From NCBI GenBank assembly GCA_027486795.1, contig JAIXOI010000037.1, positions 82,489-146,488 on the forward strand: DNA of 64,000 nt, given 5' to 3'. Position numbers and translations under genes: made by a program. Numbering within the stretch: position 1 is the first letter of the stretch; each line of letters begins with the position of its first letter. Origin of the DNA: Sphingobacteriales bacterium (GTDB lineage: Bacteria > Bacteroidota > Bacteroidia > Chitinophagales > CAIOSU01). Shown here piece by piece: positions 1 to 9,786 of this stretch. The notes beneath the pieces are model-generated. The model searched no databases. It had not been told where the DNA came from and worked only from the letters and a program-made list of their open reading frames with translations.

Positions 1-1
1 C

Positions 2-2965
2 GGTAGCGATTTTTTAAACGGCGGAGACATCCTCTCATTGGGCAATAGCACCTGGCATTTTTTTGTTATCGGACGAATGAACGCTAACGATAACACCTAT
101 TTTGCAAAATCGCTGTTGGCAAATGCCAGCAACCGATATGGACTCATTCGAAGTGCAAACCAGCTTATCCATTTAGTGCACGACAATGTAGTGGTATTGG
201 AGGCCAAAGCGCAAGCAGTTTTTGGTAAATACGAATTGGTGCATACCAACCTAAACCGGATAAGCGGCATTCTAGAACTTTACCGAAACAGTTCTATGTT
301 AGCGCAAAGTGGTGGGCTTATTTCTTCATATAGTAACACCAGTAACAGCCGATTTTTGGTCGGCGCTTACAATGGTGCCGTAGATAATATACAAGGGCTT
401 TACCTTGACGGAAACATTGCCGAAATTATTGGCATCGACTCCACCCTAACCCAAACACAAATAGAACTAATTGAGAGATACCTTTACCATAAATACAGTG
501 GCCCTGTTTGGTTAGGGCCTGACATTAAAATAGATTACGGATTTTGCGATACGGTAATACTGAATGCAACCGATAGATACGCAAAATACCTTTGGAGCAC
601 CGGCGACTCGACACGCACCTTACGCATCAACAAAACAGGTACTTATTGGGTGCAAGTAACCGACGTTTTCGACCAAATATATCGAGACACCGTTAATGTT
701 ACTTTACCATCGGTGGCGTTGCCTACTGTAAGTAGTATTTGCCTTGGCGACTCAATAGTTTGGAATGCCAACTTGGGGCCAAACTACACCTATGAATGGA
801 ACGTAGGCGACACTACCAGCAGCTTGGCCATCACCAGCCCAGGCATTTACTTCATCAGTATATCTGATACCAACAACCCGCAATGCACCTACATATCCGA
901 CCCACATACCGTAACCTTAGATTCTTTTGCCTTAACCACCACCCTTGGGCCAGATACTACAGTATGCGGTGGTGCAACCATTGGGCTACAAAGCAGCACG
1001 CAAAATATAATTGCCTACAACTGGTCTGACAACAGCAATACGAGCACTATATTGGTAAACAACCCGGGCATCTATTGGGTAAATGTGCTAAATGTAACTG
1101 GCTGCCAAGCCAGCGATACTATTGAGATAACTACCTCAGGGGTTTTGGCAAACGGAAACTTTACCGTACCCAATGCATTCTGTTTGGGCGATACCAGCTA
1201 TTTTACCAATACCAGTACCATACAGAGTCCTTACAATATAACGGGTTACCAGTGGAATTTTGGTACAACTACAGATACCTCAACTTTGCAAAACCCTAGC
1301 TACTATTTTGATAGTGCTGCTACTTACACGGTCAGCCTTGAAGTAACCGCCGACTCAGGTTGCGTATCAAGTTTGGCTAAAACCGTGCAGGTGTTTAACA
1401 AACCTACTACCAAGTTTAGCTACCAAATTGGCTGTGCCGGAGCACCTATCGGTTTCTCAGACCAAAGCGTAGGCGTGGCTAACGATGCCATAAACCAATG
1501 GCTGTGGACGTTTGGCGACGATAGCACCTCAACCCAGCGAAACACAAGCCATGTATACGAGCAAGCAGGTATTTACGCGGTGAGCCTTACGGTTACATCG
1601 GCCACTGGCTGTCAGTCCACTTTTACGGATACATTGGAGGTGTACCCTGAGTTGATAGTGGATATTGAAGCCGAGAACCTATGCTTCGGCGAAACTACCC
1701 AGTTTACCGATGCCAGCCCGGGCTTCTCCAACATCTCCTGGATTTGGGATTTTGGCGACTTTACTGGCATCAGCACCCAACAGAACCCCACACACAACTA
1801 TACTCAAACGGGTTCTTTCTTGGTGAGTTTAACCGTTAAAAACGCACTGGGCTGCGAAACAACCACCTTCGATACTATAAGTATTGTGCAATCGCCTACT
1901 GCTAATTTTACCTACAATGTGGCTTGCGAGAGCTCCAACTTTAGGCTGAATGATGCTAGCACTATAGCCGGAAACGACCCGATAACCAAGTGGCTTTGGG
2001 AGTTTAACGATGGTGGGCTGCCCTCAAACGCACCTAACCCGGTGCGCACTTACGATACCACAGGTACCTTTGGTGTAACCTTAAGCATTGAATCGGCAAA
2101 CGGATGCCCTGCAACAATTACCAAACCGGTAACCATTGCCCCAGCCCCGATTGCATCGTTTACCTTTACGCCCGATTATGGTGCAGCGCCGCTACCAGTA
2201 ACGTATACCAACACGAGTACCGGTGCGCTAAGTTACCAGTGGTATTTTAGTGATGGCGCCTACACTACCGACCAAGACCCAGTGCACACCTTTACTTACA
2301 ACAGCGATTTTACAACCACTTTGGTAGCCACCGGCCCTGGAGGATGCAAGGATACGTTTAGCAGCAATATTACCGTTAACATCTCGACACTGGACATAGC
2401 GGTGGTAGAAATTGATGTGCAAAACGTAAATGGCCGTGTACGTCCATTTGCAACCATTATTAACCAAGGTACGCGCAACGTAGACCACTATTTCCTTACT
2501 GCTACGCTGGGCGATGGTTCGCGCATTACGGAGCGCGTAGATTCTTTCTTGGCATCGGGCACGGGCATGATATACTACTTTGTAGCAGGTTACGAAGCCA
2601 CCGAGTACCAGGCAAACTCATTCCTATGTATACAAGCATCGCAGCCAAATGATGAGATAGACGACAATGCCCTGAACGATAGGCTTTGCAAACCGTTGGA
2701 AAACGATATACGCATAGTGCCTCCATACCCTAACCCTACTAATGGCTCGGTATCCTTCGAAATTTTGATGCCACGGGAGGCCAAACTTAAAGTGGAAATG
2801 TACGATGTGCTTGGACACAAGCTGATGGATGTATACAACGCTACGGCACCTAAAGGCACCCAAACTTTTAAGCTTGACCTAAACGGCTACCCGCGCGGCG
2901 TGTATATTTTGAAAGTGCGCTTTAACGATACTGATGACTACATATTTAAGTTTGTGGCAGAGTAA
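2..2965 (+). CDS. PKD-domain surface protein with type IX sorting domain, 5' partial
   Basis: The reading frame is open to the left edge, so the start lies outside the window and only the C-terminal part (about 988 codons) is seen. The first 480 bases resemble a LamG/concanavalin-like sandwich. Ig-like cysteine-containing modules follow to about 1130. Five PKD-type modules then lie between about 1165 and 2375, each with a W-x-F-G-D or W-x-F-x-D core and a later Y/F-x-x-x-G-x-(Y/F) motif. A CARDB-like segment follows, and the last 80 codons (PYPNPTNGSVSFEI, then GVYILKV) match a type A type IX secretion sorting domain. It is probably secreted across the outer membrane and anchored on the surface or released; adhesion is a guess from the PKD content. 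Family assignment is firm, the ligand is unknown. Confidence 0.85.
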   Translation, partial: GSDFLNGGDILSLGNSTWHFFVIGRMNANDNTYFAKSLLANASNRYGLIRSANQLIHLVHDNVVVLEAKAQAVFGKYELVHTNLNRISGILELYRNSSMLAQSGGLISSYSNTSNSRFLVGAYNGAVDNIQGLYLDGNIAEIIGIDSTLTQTQIELIERYLYHKYSGPVWLGPDIKIDYGFCDTVILNATDRYAKYLWSTGDSTRTLRINKTGTYWVQVTDVFDQIYRDTVNVTLPSVALPTVSSICLGDSIVWNANLGPNYTYEWNVGDTTSSLAITSPGIYFISISDTNNPQCTYISDPHTVTLDSFALTTTLGPDTTVCGGATIGLQSSTQNIIAYNWSDNSNTSTILVNNPGIYWVNVLNVTGCQASDTIEITTSGVLANGNFTVPNAFCLGDTSYFTNTSTIQSPYNITGYQWNFGTTTDTSTLQNPSYYFDSAATYTVSLEVTADSGCVSSLAKTVQVFNKPTTKFSYQIGCAGAPIGFSDQSVGVANDAINQWLWTFGDDSTSTQRNTSHVYEQAGIYAVSLTVTSATGCQSTFTDTLEVYPELIVDIEAENLCFGETTQFTDASPGFSNISWIWDFGDFTGISTQQNPTHNYTQTGSFLVSLTVKNALGCETTTFDTISIVQSPTANFTYNVACESSNFRLNDASTIAGNDPITKWLWEFNDGGLPSNAPNPVRTYDTTGTFGVTLSIESANGCPATITKPVTIAPAPIASFTFTPDYGAAPLPVTYTNTSTGALSYQWYFSDGAYTTDQDPVHTFTYNSDFTTTLVATGPGGCKDTFSSNITVNISTLDIAVVEIDVQNVNGRVRPFATIINQGTRNVDHYFLTATLGDGSRITERVDSFLASGTGMIYYFVAGYEATEYQANSFLCIQASQPNDEIDDNALNDRLCKPLENDIRIVPPYPNPTNGSVSFEILMPREAKLKVEMYDVLGHKLMDVYNATAPKGTQTFKLDLNGYPRGVYILKVRFNDTDDYIFKFVAE

Positions 2966-2969
2966 AACT

Positions 2970-3005
2970 TAAGTTAAGAGTTACGAGTTAGTGGTTGCGA
3001 GTTAT
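2970..3005. repeat. Heptamer array, GAGTTA-type
   Basis: Directly after the PKD-protein stop codon four near-identical 7-base units follow one another: AGAGTTA, CGAGTTA, GTGGTTG, CGAGTTA. It is one of several intergenic arrays in this window with a 7-base period but a different word. No hairpin or open reading frame explains it. Confidence 0.6.
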
Positions 3006-3071
3006 TAATTCTGTCGGGTTACATTTCTGACAGCAACAATTGGTACATTTGCTACTTGGAAAACCCTATTC

Positions 3072-3107
3072 ATTTTCAAATTAGCTTATTTTCAAATTTT
3101 CAAATTA
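3072..3107. repeat. AT-rich octamer array before purN
   Basis: TTTTCAAA recurs at exact multiples of 8 bases (units at 3074, 3090 and 3098, with TTAGCTTA between the first two). The array ends 4 bases before the purN start codon. It resembles the AT-rich heptamer arrays near 50.5 and 63 kb but with period 8. Confidence 0.55.
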
Positions 3108-3111
3108 ACCA

Positions 3112-3687
3112 GTGATCAACATTGCCATTTTTGCGTCGGGAACAGGCAGTAATGCCCAAAATATTTTCAATCAATTCAAGGCCGAACCCAAAGCGCATAT
3201 AGCGCTGATAGTGAGCAATAAAGACGATGCAGGGGTGTTGGAATTTGCCGAACAGCACGAAATACCGTATGCCATATTGGGCAAAGACGAAATGGATGAT
3301 GAGGAGACTGTAATGGCTGCGCTAGAGTACCATAAAATAGACTTTATTGTGTTGGCTGGCTATTTATTGCTGGTGCCCAAGTATTTGATAAAAGCATTTC
3401 CTAGTCGAATAGTGAACATTCACCCAGCATTGCTGCCAGCACATGGCGGCAAGGGCATGTACGGCATGAAAGTGCACGAGGCCGTAAAAGCAGCTGGTGA
3501 TGCCGAAACAGGTATAACCATACACTACGTGAACGAACAATTTGATGAAGGCGAAACCATAGCCCAAATGCGCTGCGAGGTAGCCCCTAATGACACTGCC
3601 GACGACATCCGCCGAAAAGTGCAAGAGCTAGAGCATGAGCACTATCCACAGGTGATTAAGGATTTAGTAAAAAAGCTCTCGAAGTAG
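3112..3687 (+). CDS. purN: Phosphoribosylglycinamide formyltransferase
   Basis: It transfers the formyl group of 10-formyl-THF to GAR in the third step of purine synthesis, in the cytosol. The 191 residues match the usual length. Visible are the N-terminal IFASGTGSNAQNI loop that binds the phosphate of GAR, SNKDDAG at about 35-41, and the catalytic triad Asn102, His104 (IVNIHPALLP) and Asp145 (EQFDEGE). The start is GTG. The next gene on the strand is purH, so two purine genes lie together, although a 280-base gap with its own promoter candidate separates them. Confidence 0.95.
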   Translation: MINIAIFASGTGSNAQNIFNQFKAEPKAHIALIVSNKDDAGVLEFAEQHEIPYAILGKDEMDDEETVMAALEYHKIDFIVLAGYLLLVPKYLIKAFPSRIVNIHPALLPAHGGKGMYGMKVHEAVKAAGDAETGITIHYVNEQFDEGETIAQMRCEVAPNDTADDIRRKVQELEHEHYPQVIKDLVKKLSK

Positions 3688-3698
3688 TCAATTGGCTT

Positions 3699-3733
3699 TT
3701 TTGTCGACAGTTTCAGGTCCGTTTTGTCGACAG
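3699..3733. repeat. Pair of TTTTGTCGACAG direct repeats
   Basis: The 12-base word TTTTGTCGACAG occurs at 3699-3710 and again at 3722-3733, 23 bases apart, just after the purN stop. Each copy contains the palindrome GTCGAC. The spacing of about two helical turns would suit a protein-binding site, but nothing else supports that. Confidence 0.4.
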
Positions 3734-3902
3734 AAAAAGGCCAAACGGAAAATTGTGCAGAAATTGAAGAAGGTTTTGGTACTAAAATACGCCATTGCCT
3801 CATTGGCTTTCATTAATGACCTTTTGCCATTATCCACACAATGTAAAAAACCTGTTGAAACAATTCTAGGTAAGGGCAATAAAAAGCATTTTTGTTCGTA
3901 GT

Positions 3903-3929
3903 TTGTGTGGGTAGGTTTTGATACTTTTG
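3903..3929 (+). promoter_or_regulatory. Candidate -33/-7 promoter of purH
   Basis: TACTTTTG at 3922-3929 fits the Bacteroidota -7 consensus TAnnTTTG. TTG at 3903-3905 would be the -33 box, with a 16-base spacer, shorter than the usual 19 or so. It lies about 45 bases before the purH start. The -7 element is convincing, the -33 less so. Confidence 0.45.
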
Positions 3930-3971
3930 CAGTATCCAAGTCTCCACCCGCTAAATTCTATATTCTCGATT

Positions 3972-5489
3972 GTGAAGAAGATCAAATCCGCTCTGGTATC
4001 TGTATTTTATAAAGACGAGTTGGCCCCTATTGTACACGAAATGCACCGTTTGGGCATTACTATGTACTCTACTGGCGGCACACAAGCCTTTATCGAAAAT
4101 GAAGGCCTGCCTGTAATTTCTGTTGAAAGCCTTACTTCTTATCCATCCATTTTAGGTGGCCGCGTAAAAACATTGCACCCAAAAGTGTTCGGAGGAATAT
4201 TGGCCCGCCGAGAAAACCAAAGCGATGCCGCCCAACTGGAAACCTACGAGATACCGGAAATTGATTTGGTGATTGTAGACCTCTACCCCTTTGAGGAAAC
4301 CGTAGCCCAAACCAATGACGAAGAAGAAATAATAGAGAAAATTGATATTGGCGGCGTATCGCTTATTCGTGCCGCGGCCAAAAACTATAATGACGTATTG
4401 ATAGTAGCAGCGCGTAACTACTACAGCGAGCTGCTTGAGCTTTTGAAAGACAAACAAGGCTTTACGAGCCAAGAGGACCGCCGGTTGTTTGCTGCACGCG
4501 CATTTGATACCTGCAGCCACTACGATACCCAAATTTTTAAATACCTGGCCGAGGGCCAAGGCCTATCAGGTTTCCGCCAGAGCTATACTGGGGGGCGCAC
4601 TTTGCGCTACGGCGAAAACCCGCACCAGCAGGCCAAGTTTTATGGCGAGTTGGAAGATGTATTTGAAGTGCTGGGCGGCAAAGAACTGAGCTACAACAAT
4701 CTAGTAGATGTAGATGCGGCCGTGAACCTAGTAGCCGAGTTTTCGGAGCCAACCTTTTTGGTTATAAAGCATACTAACGCTTGCGGCGTTGCATCGCGAC
4801 CAACCGTATTGGAGGCTTGGAAAGCAGCTTTGGCCGGCGACCCTGTTTCGGCATTTGGTGGCATTCTGGCTACCAATACCAAAATTGACAAAGCCACTGC
4901 AGAGGCCATCAACGAAATTTTCTTTGAAGTATTAATTGCGCCTGATTTTGACGAGGAAAGCGTACAAGTATTTGCCAGCAAAAAGAACCGCATCCTCATT
5001 AAGCAAAAGAAAGCCATTACCCCGGGCAAGCAGTTTAAAAACTTGCTTAACGGCGTAATTGAGCAAGACCCAGATTGGAAAACCGAAACGGCTACCGACC
5101 TTACCCCGGTAACCACTACCCTGCCAACCGAGGCACAGATACAAGATATGTTGTTTGCCAACAAATTGGTAAAACACCTAAAATCGAATACCATTGTATT
5201 GGCTAAAGACGGACAATTGTTGGCTATGGGCTGCGGCCAAACCAGCCGTGTAGATGCCTTGGAACAAGCTATTGCCAAAGCGAAGAAATTCGGATTCGAT
5301 ATTACTGGAGCTGCTATGGCCAGCGATGCCTTCTTTCCTTTCCCTGATTGTGTGGAGATAGCCGACAAAGCGGGCATTAAGGCAGTTATACAGCCTGGGG
5401 GCTCCATAAAAGACAAAGATTCAATAGATTACTGCAATCAACATGGCATGGCAATGGTAACCACCGGCACCAGGCATTTTAAACACTGA
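3972..5489 (+). CDS. purH: Bifunctional AICAR transformylase / IMP cyclohydrolase
   Basis: It catalyses the last two steps of IMP synthesis. The frame is open from 3918, but similarity starts at KKIKSALVSVFYKDEL, so the GTG at 3972 is taken as the start, giving 505 residues, the normal size. The N-terminal third is the MGS-type cyclohydrolase domain (STGGTQAFIENEG, GGRVKTLHPKVFGGIL). The rest is the transformylase domain with RTLRYGENPHQQ at about 210 and the catalytic Lys266-His267 in IKHTNACG. purH followed by mreB is a gene order commonly seen in Bacteroidota; the gap to mreB is 49 bases. Confidence 0.95.
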   Translation: MKKIKSALVSVFYKDELAPIVHEMHRLGITMYSTGGTQAFIENEGLPVISVESLTSYPSILGGRVKTLHPKVFGGILARRENQSDAAQLETYEIPEIDLVIVDLYPFEETVAQTNDEEEIIEKIDIGGVSLIRAAAKNYNDVLIVAARNYYSELLELLKDKQGFTSQEDRRLFAARAFDTCSHYDTQIFKYLAEGQGLSGFRQSYTGGRTLRYGENPHQQAKFYGELEDVFEVLGGKELSYNNLVDVDAAVNLVAEFSEPTFLVIKHTNACGVASRPTVLEAWKAALAGDPVSAFGGILATNTKIDKATAEAINEIFFEVLIAPDFDEESVQVFASKKNRILIKQKKAITPGKQFKNLLNGVIEQDPDWKTETATDLTPVTTTLPTEAQIQDMLFANKLVKHLKSNTIVLAKDGQLLAMGCGQTSRVDALEQAIAKAKKFGFDITGAAMASDAFFPFPDCVEIADKAGIKAVIQPGGSIKDKDSIDYCNQHGMAMVTTGTRHFKH

Positions 5490-5538
5490 CAAAAAACGCT
5501 GGAGAAATTTTAATATTTTAACAGCATAGAAAACATAT

Positions 5539-6561
5539 ATGGCGCTGTTCAATTTTTTCAACCAAGAAATAGCTATTGACCTCGGGACGGCCAATACCCT
5601 TATCATTCACGACAATAAAGTGGTGGTAGACGAGCCGTCGATTGTAGCTATAGACCGCACCACCAATAAGGTGATCGCCGTAGGCAAGCGGGCAATGCAA
5701 ATGCACGAGAAAACCCACGAGAATATCAAGACCGTTCGGCCGTTAAAGGATGGCGTAATAGCCGACTTTAACGCTGCCGAGAACATGATACGCGAAATGA
5801 TAAAGATGATTTACAAGAGCAAGCCACTCTTTAGCCCATCTTATACCATGGTTATTTGTATTCCGTCGGGCATCACTGAAGTAGAGAAACGTGCAGTAAA
5901 AGATTCTGCCGAGCAAGCAGGGGCCCGCGAAGTGTGGCTAATATATGAGCCAATGGCTGCTGCCATCGGTATCGGTATTGATGTGGAGGAGCCCGTAGGC
6001 AACATGATTATAGACATAGGCGGTGGTACAACAGAAATTGCCGTTATAGCCCTTTCGGGTATCGTTTGCGACCAATCGATTCGTGTAGCAGGTGATGAGT
6101 TTACGTTAGATATTATCGACTTTATGCGCCGCCAGCACAATATGATGATTGGGGAGCGTACTGCTGAAAATATTAAAATACACGTAGGTTCTGCCTTGAC
6201 TGAGTTGGACAATCCGCCAGATGATTTTGCTGTAAACGGCCGCGATTTGATGACGGGAATACCAAAGCAGATCATGGTATCCTACTCAGAGATTGCCCAT
6301 GCCATCGATAAATCAATCTCTAAGATTGAGGAGGCAGTATTGAAAGGCTTGGAGACTACTCCACCAGAGTTAGCAGCCGACATATACAAAACCGGCTTAT
6401 ACCTTACTGGTGGCGGAGCTTTGATCCGTGGATTGGACAAACGACTTTCGCAAAAAACAAAACTGCCCGTGCACGTAGCCGAAGACCCGCTTAGGGCCGT
6501 AGTGCGTGGCACTGGCAAAGCTTTGAAAAACATTGGTAAGTTCTCGTTCTTGATGGGCTAA
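5539..6561 (+). CDS. mreB: Rod shape-determining protein MreB
   Basis: This is an actin-like ATPase that forms membrane-bound filaments and guides lateral wall synthesis. At 340 residues it is family length. Visible are the phosphate-1 loop (IDLGTANTLI), the phosphate-2 loop (IIDIGGGTTEIAVI) and the adenosine loop (LTGGGALIRGLDKRL). It is the first gene of a tight run mreB-mreC-mreD-mrdA-rodA that encodes the core elongasome, which suggests a rod-shaped cell. It starts at ATG after a 49-base gap from purH; no separate promoter was identified. Confidence 0.96.
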   Translation: MALFNFFNQEIAIDLGTANTLIIHDNKVVVDEPSIVAIDRTTNKVIAVGKRAMQMHEKTHENIKTVRPLKDGVIADFNAAENMIREMIKMIYKSKPLFSPSYTMVICIPSGITEVEKRAVKDSAEQAGAREVWLIYEPMAAAIGIGIDVEEPVGNMIIDIGGGTTEIAVIALSGIVCDQSIRVAGDEFTLDIIDFMRRQHNMMIGERTAENIKIHVGSALTELDNPPDDFAVNGRDLMTGIPKQIMVSYSEIAHAIDKSISKIEEAVLKGLETTPPELAADIYKTGLYLTGGGALIRGLDKRLSQKTKLPVHVAEDPLRAVVRGTGKALKNIGKFSFLMG

Positions 6562-6586
6562 TAATAAAATATTGGAGGCCAGTTGA

Positions 6587-7411
6587 ATGCGTAACCTTTT
6601 ATCTTTTTTTTTACGGTACAACTCGCTTTTCATCTTTGTTATTCTAGAGGTGATATGCCTAACATTGGTATTTAGGCTCAACTACTACCACAAGGTTTCG
6701 TTTGTAAGTGCTACCAATAATTTTACGGGCGGCATATACAGCTCGTATACCAGCTTTACCGACTACTTAAACCTTGCCCAAGTAAATGATAGCCTAAGCC
6801 GCGAAAACGCGCTGCTGCGCAGTAAACTGCTTAGTTCATATTGGGATACCGAAGTACGGAAAGACGTGGCATGCGATGTAAACATGGTGCAAGCCTACCA
6901 GTTTTTTGATGCCAAGGTTATAAGCAACTCTACCAACAAAGCCAGCAACTATTTGGTAATAAACAAAGGCTACAAACACGGTGTGCGCGAAAACATGGGT
7001 GTGGTGGTGGCCAATGGGGTAGTAGGTATTATAATGGATGTATCGGAAAACTTTGCTACGGTGCTATCAGTGCTGCACAAAGACAACAAAGTAAGCGTAA
7101 AGCTGAAAGGGCCCGAAGGCAGAGCAGGAAGCCTCACCTGGCCTGGCGGCGATAGCCGGTATGCCGTGGTAAAAGAAATACCCAAACACGTAAAACTGCA
7201 TGCAGGCGATACAATAGTTACCAGTGGCTACTCGGCCATTTTTCCTGAAAATATAATGGTAGGTACTATTGAGAGCATAGAAGTAACGTCGGGTAGCAAT
7301 TGGTACGACATCAACATATTACTATCAACCAATTTCGAGACCATTGAGTACGTATATGTGGTAAATTATCTTTTCAGCGAGGAGCAAGATAAACTAGAGG
7401 AAAAAAGATGA
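6587..7411 (+). CDS. mreC: Rod shape-determining protein MreC
   Basis: MreC is a periplasmic scaffold that links MreB/MreD to PBP2 and RodA. The 274-residue product has a short cytoplasmic tail, one membrane segment at about 13-32 (LFIFVILEVICLTLVF), a coiled-coil stretch around 60-90 and then the paired beta-barrel domain (YLVINKGYKHGVRENMGVV, GDTIVTSGYSAIFPENIMVG). It lies 25 bases after mreB and overlaps mreD by 4 bases, indicating coupled translation. Confidence 0.93.
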   Translation: MRNLLSFFLRYNSLFIFVILEVICLTLVFRLNYYHKVSFVSATNNFTGGIYSSYTSFTDYLNLAQVNDSLSRENALLRSKLLSSYWDTEVRKDVACDVNMVQAYQFFDAKVISNSTNKASNYLVINKGYKHGVRENMGVVVANGVVGIIMDVSENFATVLSVLHKDNKVSVKLKGPEGRAGSLTWPGGDSRYAVVKEIPKHVKLHAGDTIVTSGYSAIFPENIMVGTIESIEVTSGSNWYDINILLSTNFETIEYVYVVNYLFSEEQDKLEEKR

Positions 7412-7932
7412 GCGCCGGTATTCGCATATTATCCTTTATAGTTGGCTATTTTGGGCTCGTGCTTTTTCAAGTGCTGGTGCTCAATAGGCTCGATTTGAGT
7501 TTCTACATCAATCCGTATATATACTTGTTCTCCATTTTGGTGTTGCCTTTCCGTATGCAACACTGGGTGCTTATGTTGGTTGCTTTCGTTTCGGGTTTGC
7601 TAATGGATGCCTTCAGTGGCACGGCTGGTTTACATGCAGCTTCGCTAGTGTTTTTGGCCTTTGTGAGGCCACACTGGATAAACGTTATTACCCCAAAAGG
7701 GGGCTACGAAGCCGAAGACCGGCCCAGCATAAGGGCACAAGGATTTAGCTGGTTTTTGCTGTACTCAATCGTGTTGGTGTTTTTGCATCATTTTTTTTAT
7801 TTCTTTTTGGAAGTCTTTTCGCTCACTTCTGCGTTCTCAACATTAGGAAAGACTTTGCTGAGCACAATAGTATCAACCATTTTGATAGTATTGATGGCAT
7901 ATCTTTTCTCTAGAGAAAGAAAACGAGCATAG
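7408..7932 (+). CDS. mreD: Rod shape-determining protein MreD
   Basis: This is a 174-residue polytopic membrane protein with about five hydrophobic segments, the usual MreD topology. Sequence similarity in this family is always weak, so the call leans on position between mreC and the PBP2 gene and on the conserved feel of FYINPYIYLFSILVLPF and the glycine-rich segment around 58-75. The start codon overlaps the mreC stop (ATGA). It acts in the membrane part of the elongasome. Confidence 0.88.
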   Translation: MSAGIRILSFIVGYFGLVLFQVLVLNRLDLSFYINPYIYLFSILVLPFRMQHWVLMLVAFVSGLLMDAFSGTAGLHAASLVFLAFVRPHWINVITPKGGYEAEDRPSIRAQGFSWFLLYSIVLVFLHHFFYFFLEVFSLTSAFSTLGKTLLSTIVSTILIVLMAYLFSRERKRA

Positions 7933-7935
7933 GGT

Positions 7936-9786
7936 ATGGATATTTTTAAGAACCGGCGGTTTATTATATTGGGCATATTTGCGTCCTTTTTTGTCGTGTT
8001 TGCCCTCCATCTTTTCTATATCCAAATTATAGACGACAGCTATGAGGCATTGGCTAACCAAAACGTAATACGCAACGTAACGGTGTACCCAAACCGCGGA
8101 CTGATATACGACCGCAACGGTATGCTGATAGTTGAAAATGATGCAACTTACGAGATTTTCGTTATCCCGAAGCAGGTAAAGGATATTGATACCGCGCTTT
8201 TTTGCCAGCTACTGGCCATTGAACCGCAATACTTTATCGATCAAATGACCAAAGCGAAGAATTACTCTCGCTACGTACCCTCGTCGTTTCTCAAAAACCT
8301 TTCCGTTGAGCAGTATGCTTCGTTTCAGGAGCACTTGTATATGTTTCCAGGTTTTTATGGTGATATAAGGCTGGTGCGTAAATATCCCCAACACTCGGCA
8401 GCCCATGTATTGGGTTACACTGGCGAGATAAGCCAAAAAAAGCTTGATGCCCAAAGCTATTATAAATCGGGCGACTATATAGGCATTAGCGGCCTGGAAG
8501 CTACTTACGAGCCCTTTTTAAGAGGCCACAAAGGCAGTAAGCTAATACTGGTAGATAAGTTTAATAGAGAGCAAGGCTCTTTTAAGGATGGCATATATGA
8601 TACCGCAGCCATTTCGGGGCACAACCTCACCGTTACGCTTGATATTGAACTGCAAGTATATGCTGAGCAGCTTATGCAAAACAAGCGTGGCTGTGTAGTA
8701 GCCATTGAGCCCTCTACGGGCGAAATATTGGTTATGGTAAGTGCACCCAGCTACGACCCAAACCTACTAACAGGCAGGCAGCGGGGCAACAACTATGTAA
8801 TGTTGCAAAAAGACACGCTAAAGCCATTGTTTAACCGGGCAATTTCTGGAGGTTCTTATCCTCCCGGGTCAACGTTTAAGTCCATTATGGCATTAATGGG
8901 CCTGCAAGAAGGCACCTTACAGCCATACGATGTGTACCCATGCTTTGGTGGCTTCAGGTTAGGCTCGCATACGGTGGGTTGCCATGACCACGCGCAATTA
9001 ACAGATCTTTCGTCGGCAATACAACACTCTTGCAATGCCTATTTTTGCTACGTATTCAAAAACATAATTGATCAAAGTAAATTCGCAACCTCAGATGAGG
9101 CCCTTGCTAAATGGGATAGCTACCTATATAGCTTTGGCCTAGGCAATAAATTGGGTGTAGATATACCTGGCGAAAACTCAGGGCATGTGCCTACACCTAA
9201 GTACTACAATAACATTTATCAAAAGGGCCATTGGAAATCATCAACCATTATCTCTTTAGCTATAGGGCAGGGTGAGCTGGGTATTACGCCACTGCAAATG
9301 GCCAATATGACCTGCGCAATTGCTAATAGGGGCTATTATTTTACGCCGCACTTTGTAAAATTTATTGAAAACGACACCACCAATTTCGTAAAACATTATT
9401 CTGGCAAAAATAAAACAAAGGTAGAGCAACGTTATTTTGACGAAGTAGTTGAAGGGCTATACCAAACCGTGCAAGCGGGTACAGGCCGAATTGCCCAAAT
9501 TGAAGGCTATGAAGTTTGTGGCAAAACCGGAACCGTTGAAAACCCTCACGGAAAAGACCACTCTGCTTTTATAACTTTTGCGCCAAAAGTAAACCCGCGC
9601 ATTGTGGTACTTGCTTTTGTAGAAAACTCAGGTTTTGGGGCCACTTATGCCGCACCAATAGCCAGCTTGGTAATGGAAAAATACTTAAACGATACTATCG
9701 CAGCCAATAGGCTGTTCCTAGAAAAACGCATGATAGAAACCGATCTGATTCATCCTAAAGTAATAAGCAGCAATGAGGCGCCGTAG
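7936..9786 (+). CDS. mrdA: Penicillin-binding protein 2, elongasome transpeptidase
   Basis: It cross-links peptidoglycan during elongation. The 616-residue product has one N-terminal membrane segment (residues 8-30), the class B dimerisation domain (NRGLIYDRNG at about 53), and a transpeptidase domain with all three active-site motifs: Ser312-T-F-Lys315, Ser365-C-Asn367 and Lys530-T-Gly532. It lies 3 bases after mreD and overlaps rodA by 14 bases, so stoichiometric expression with its glycosyltransferase partner RodA is likely. Confidence 0.95.
   Translation: MDIFKNRRFIILGIFASFFVVFALHLFYIQIIDDSYEALANQNVIRNVTVYPNRGLIYDRNGMLIVENDATYEIFVIPKQVKDIDTALFCQLLAIEPQYFIDQMTKAKNYSRYVPSSFLKNLSVEQYASFQEHLYMFPGFYGDIRLVRKYPQHSAAHVLGYTGEISQKKLDAQSYYKSGDYIGISGLEATYEPFLRGHKGSKLILVDKFNREQGSFKDGIYDTAAISGHNLTVTLDIELQVYAEQLMQNKRGCVVAIEPSTGEILVMVSAPSYDPNLLTGRQRGNNYVMLQKDTLKPLFNRAISGGSYPPGSTFKSIMALMGLQEGTLQPYDVYPCFGGFRLGSHTVGCHDHAQLTDLSSAIQHSCNAYFCYVFKNIIDQSKFATSDEALAKWDSYLYSFGLGNKLGVDIPGENSGHVPTPKYYNNIYQKGHWKSSTIISLAIGQGELGITPLQMANMTCAIANRGYYFTPHFVKFIENDTTNFVKHYSGKNKTKVEQRYFDEVVEGLYQTVQAGTGRIAQIEGYEVCGKTGTVENPHGKDHSAFITFAPKVNPRIVVLAFVENSGFGATYAAPIASLVMEKYLNDTIAANRLFLEKRMIETDLIHPKVISSNEAP

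Noticed and set aside
3692..3901. 69-codon open frame between purN and purH
   Set aside because: Lysine-rich low-complexity product, begins in the TTTTGTCGACAG repeat and runs up to the purH promoter candidate; no homology pattern.
4691..5416. Long minus-strand open frame (241 codons) inside purH
   Set aside because: It lies wholly within a well-conserved gene on the other strand; composition is that of an antisense shadow and no motif is present.
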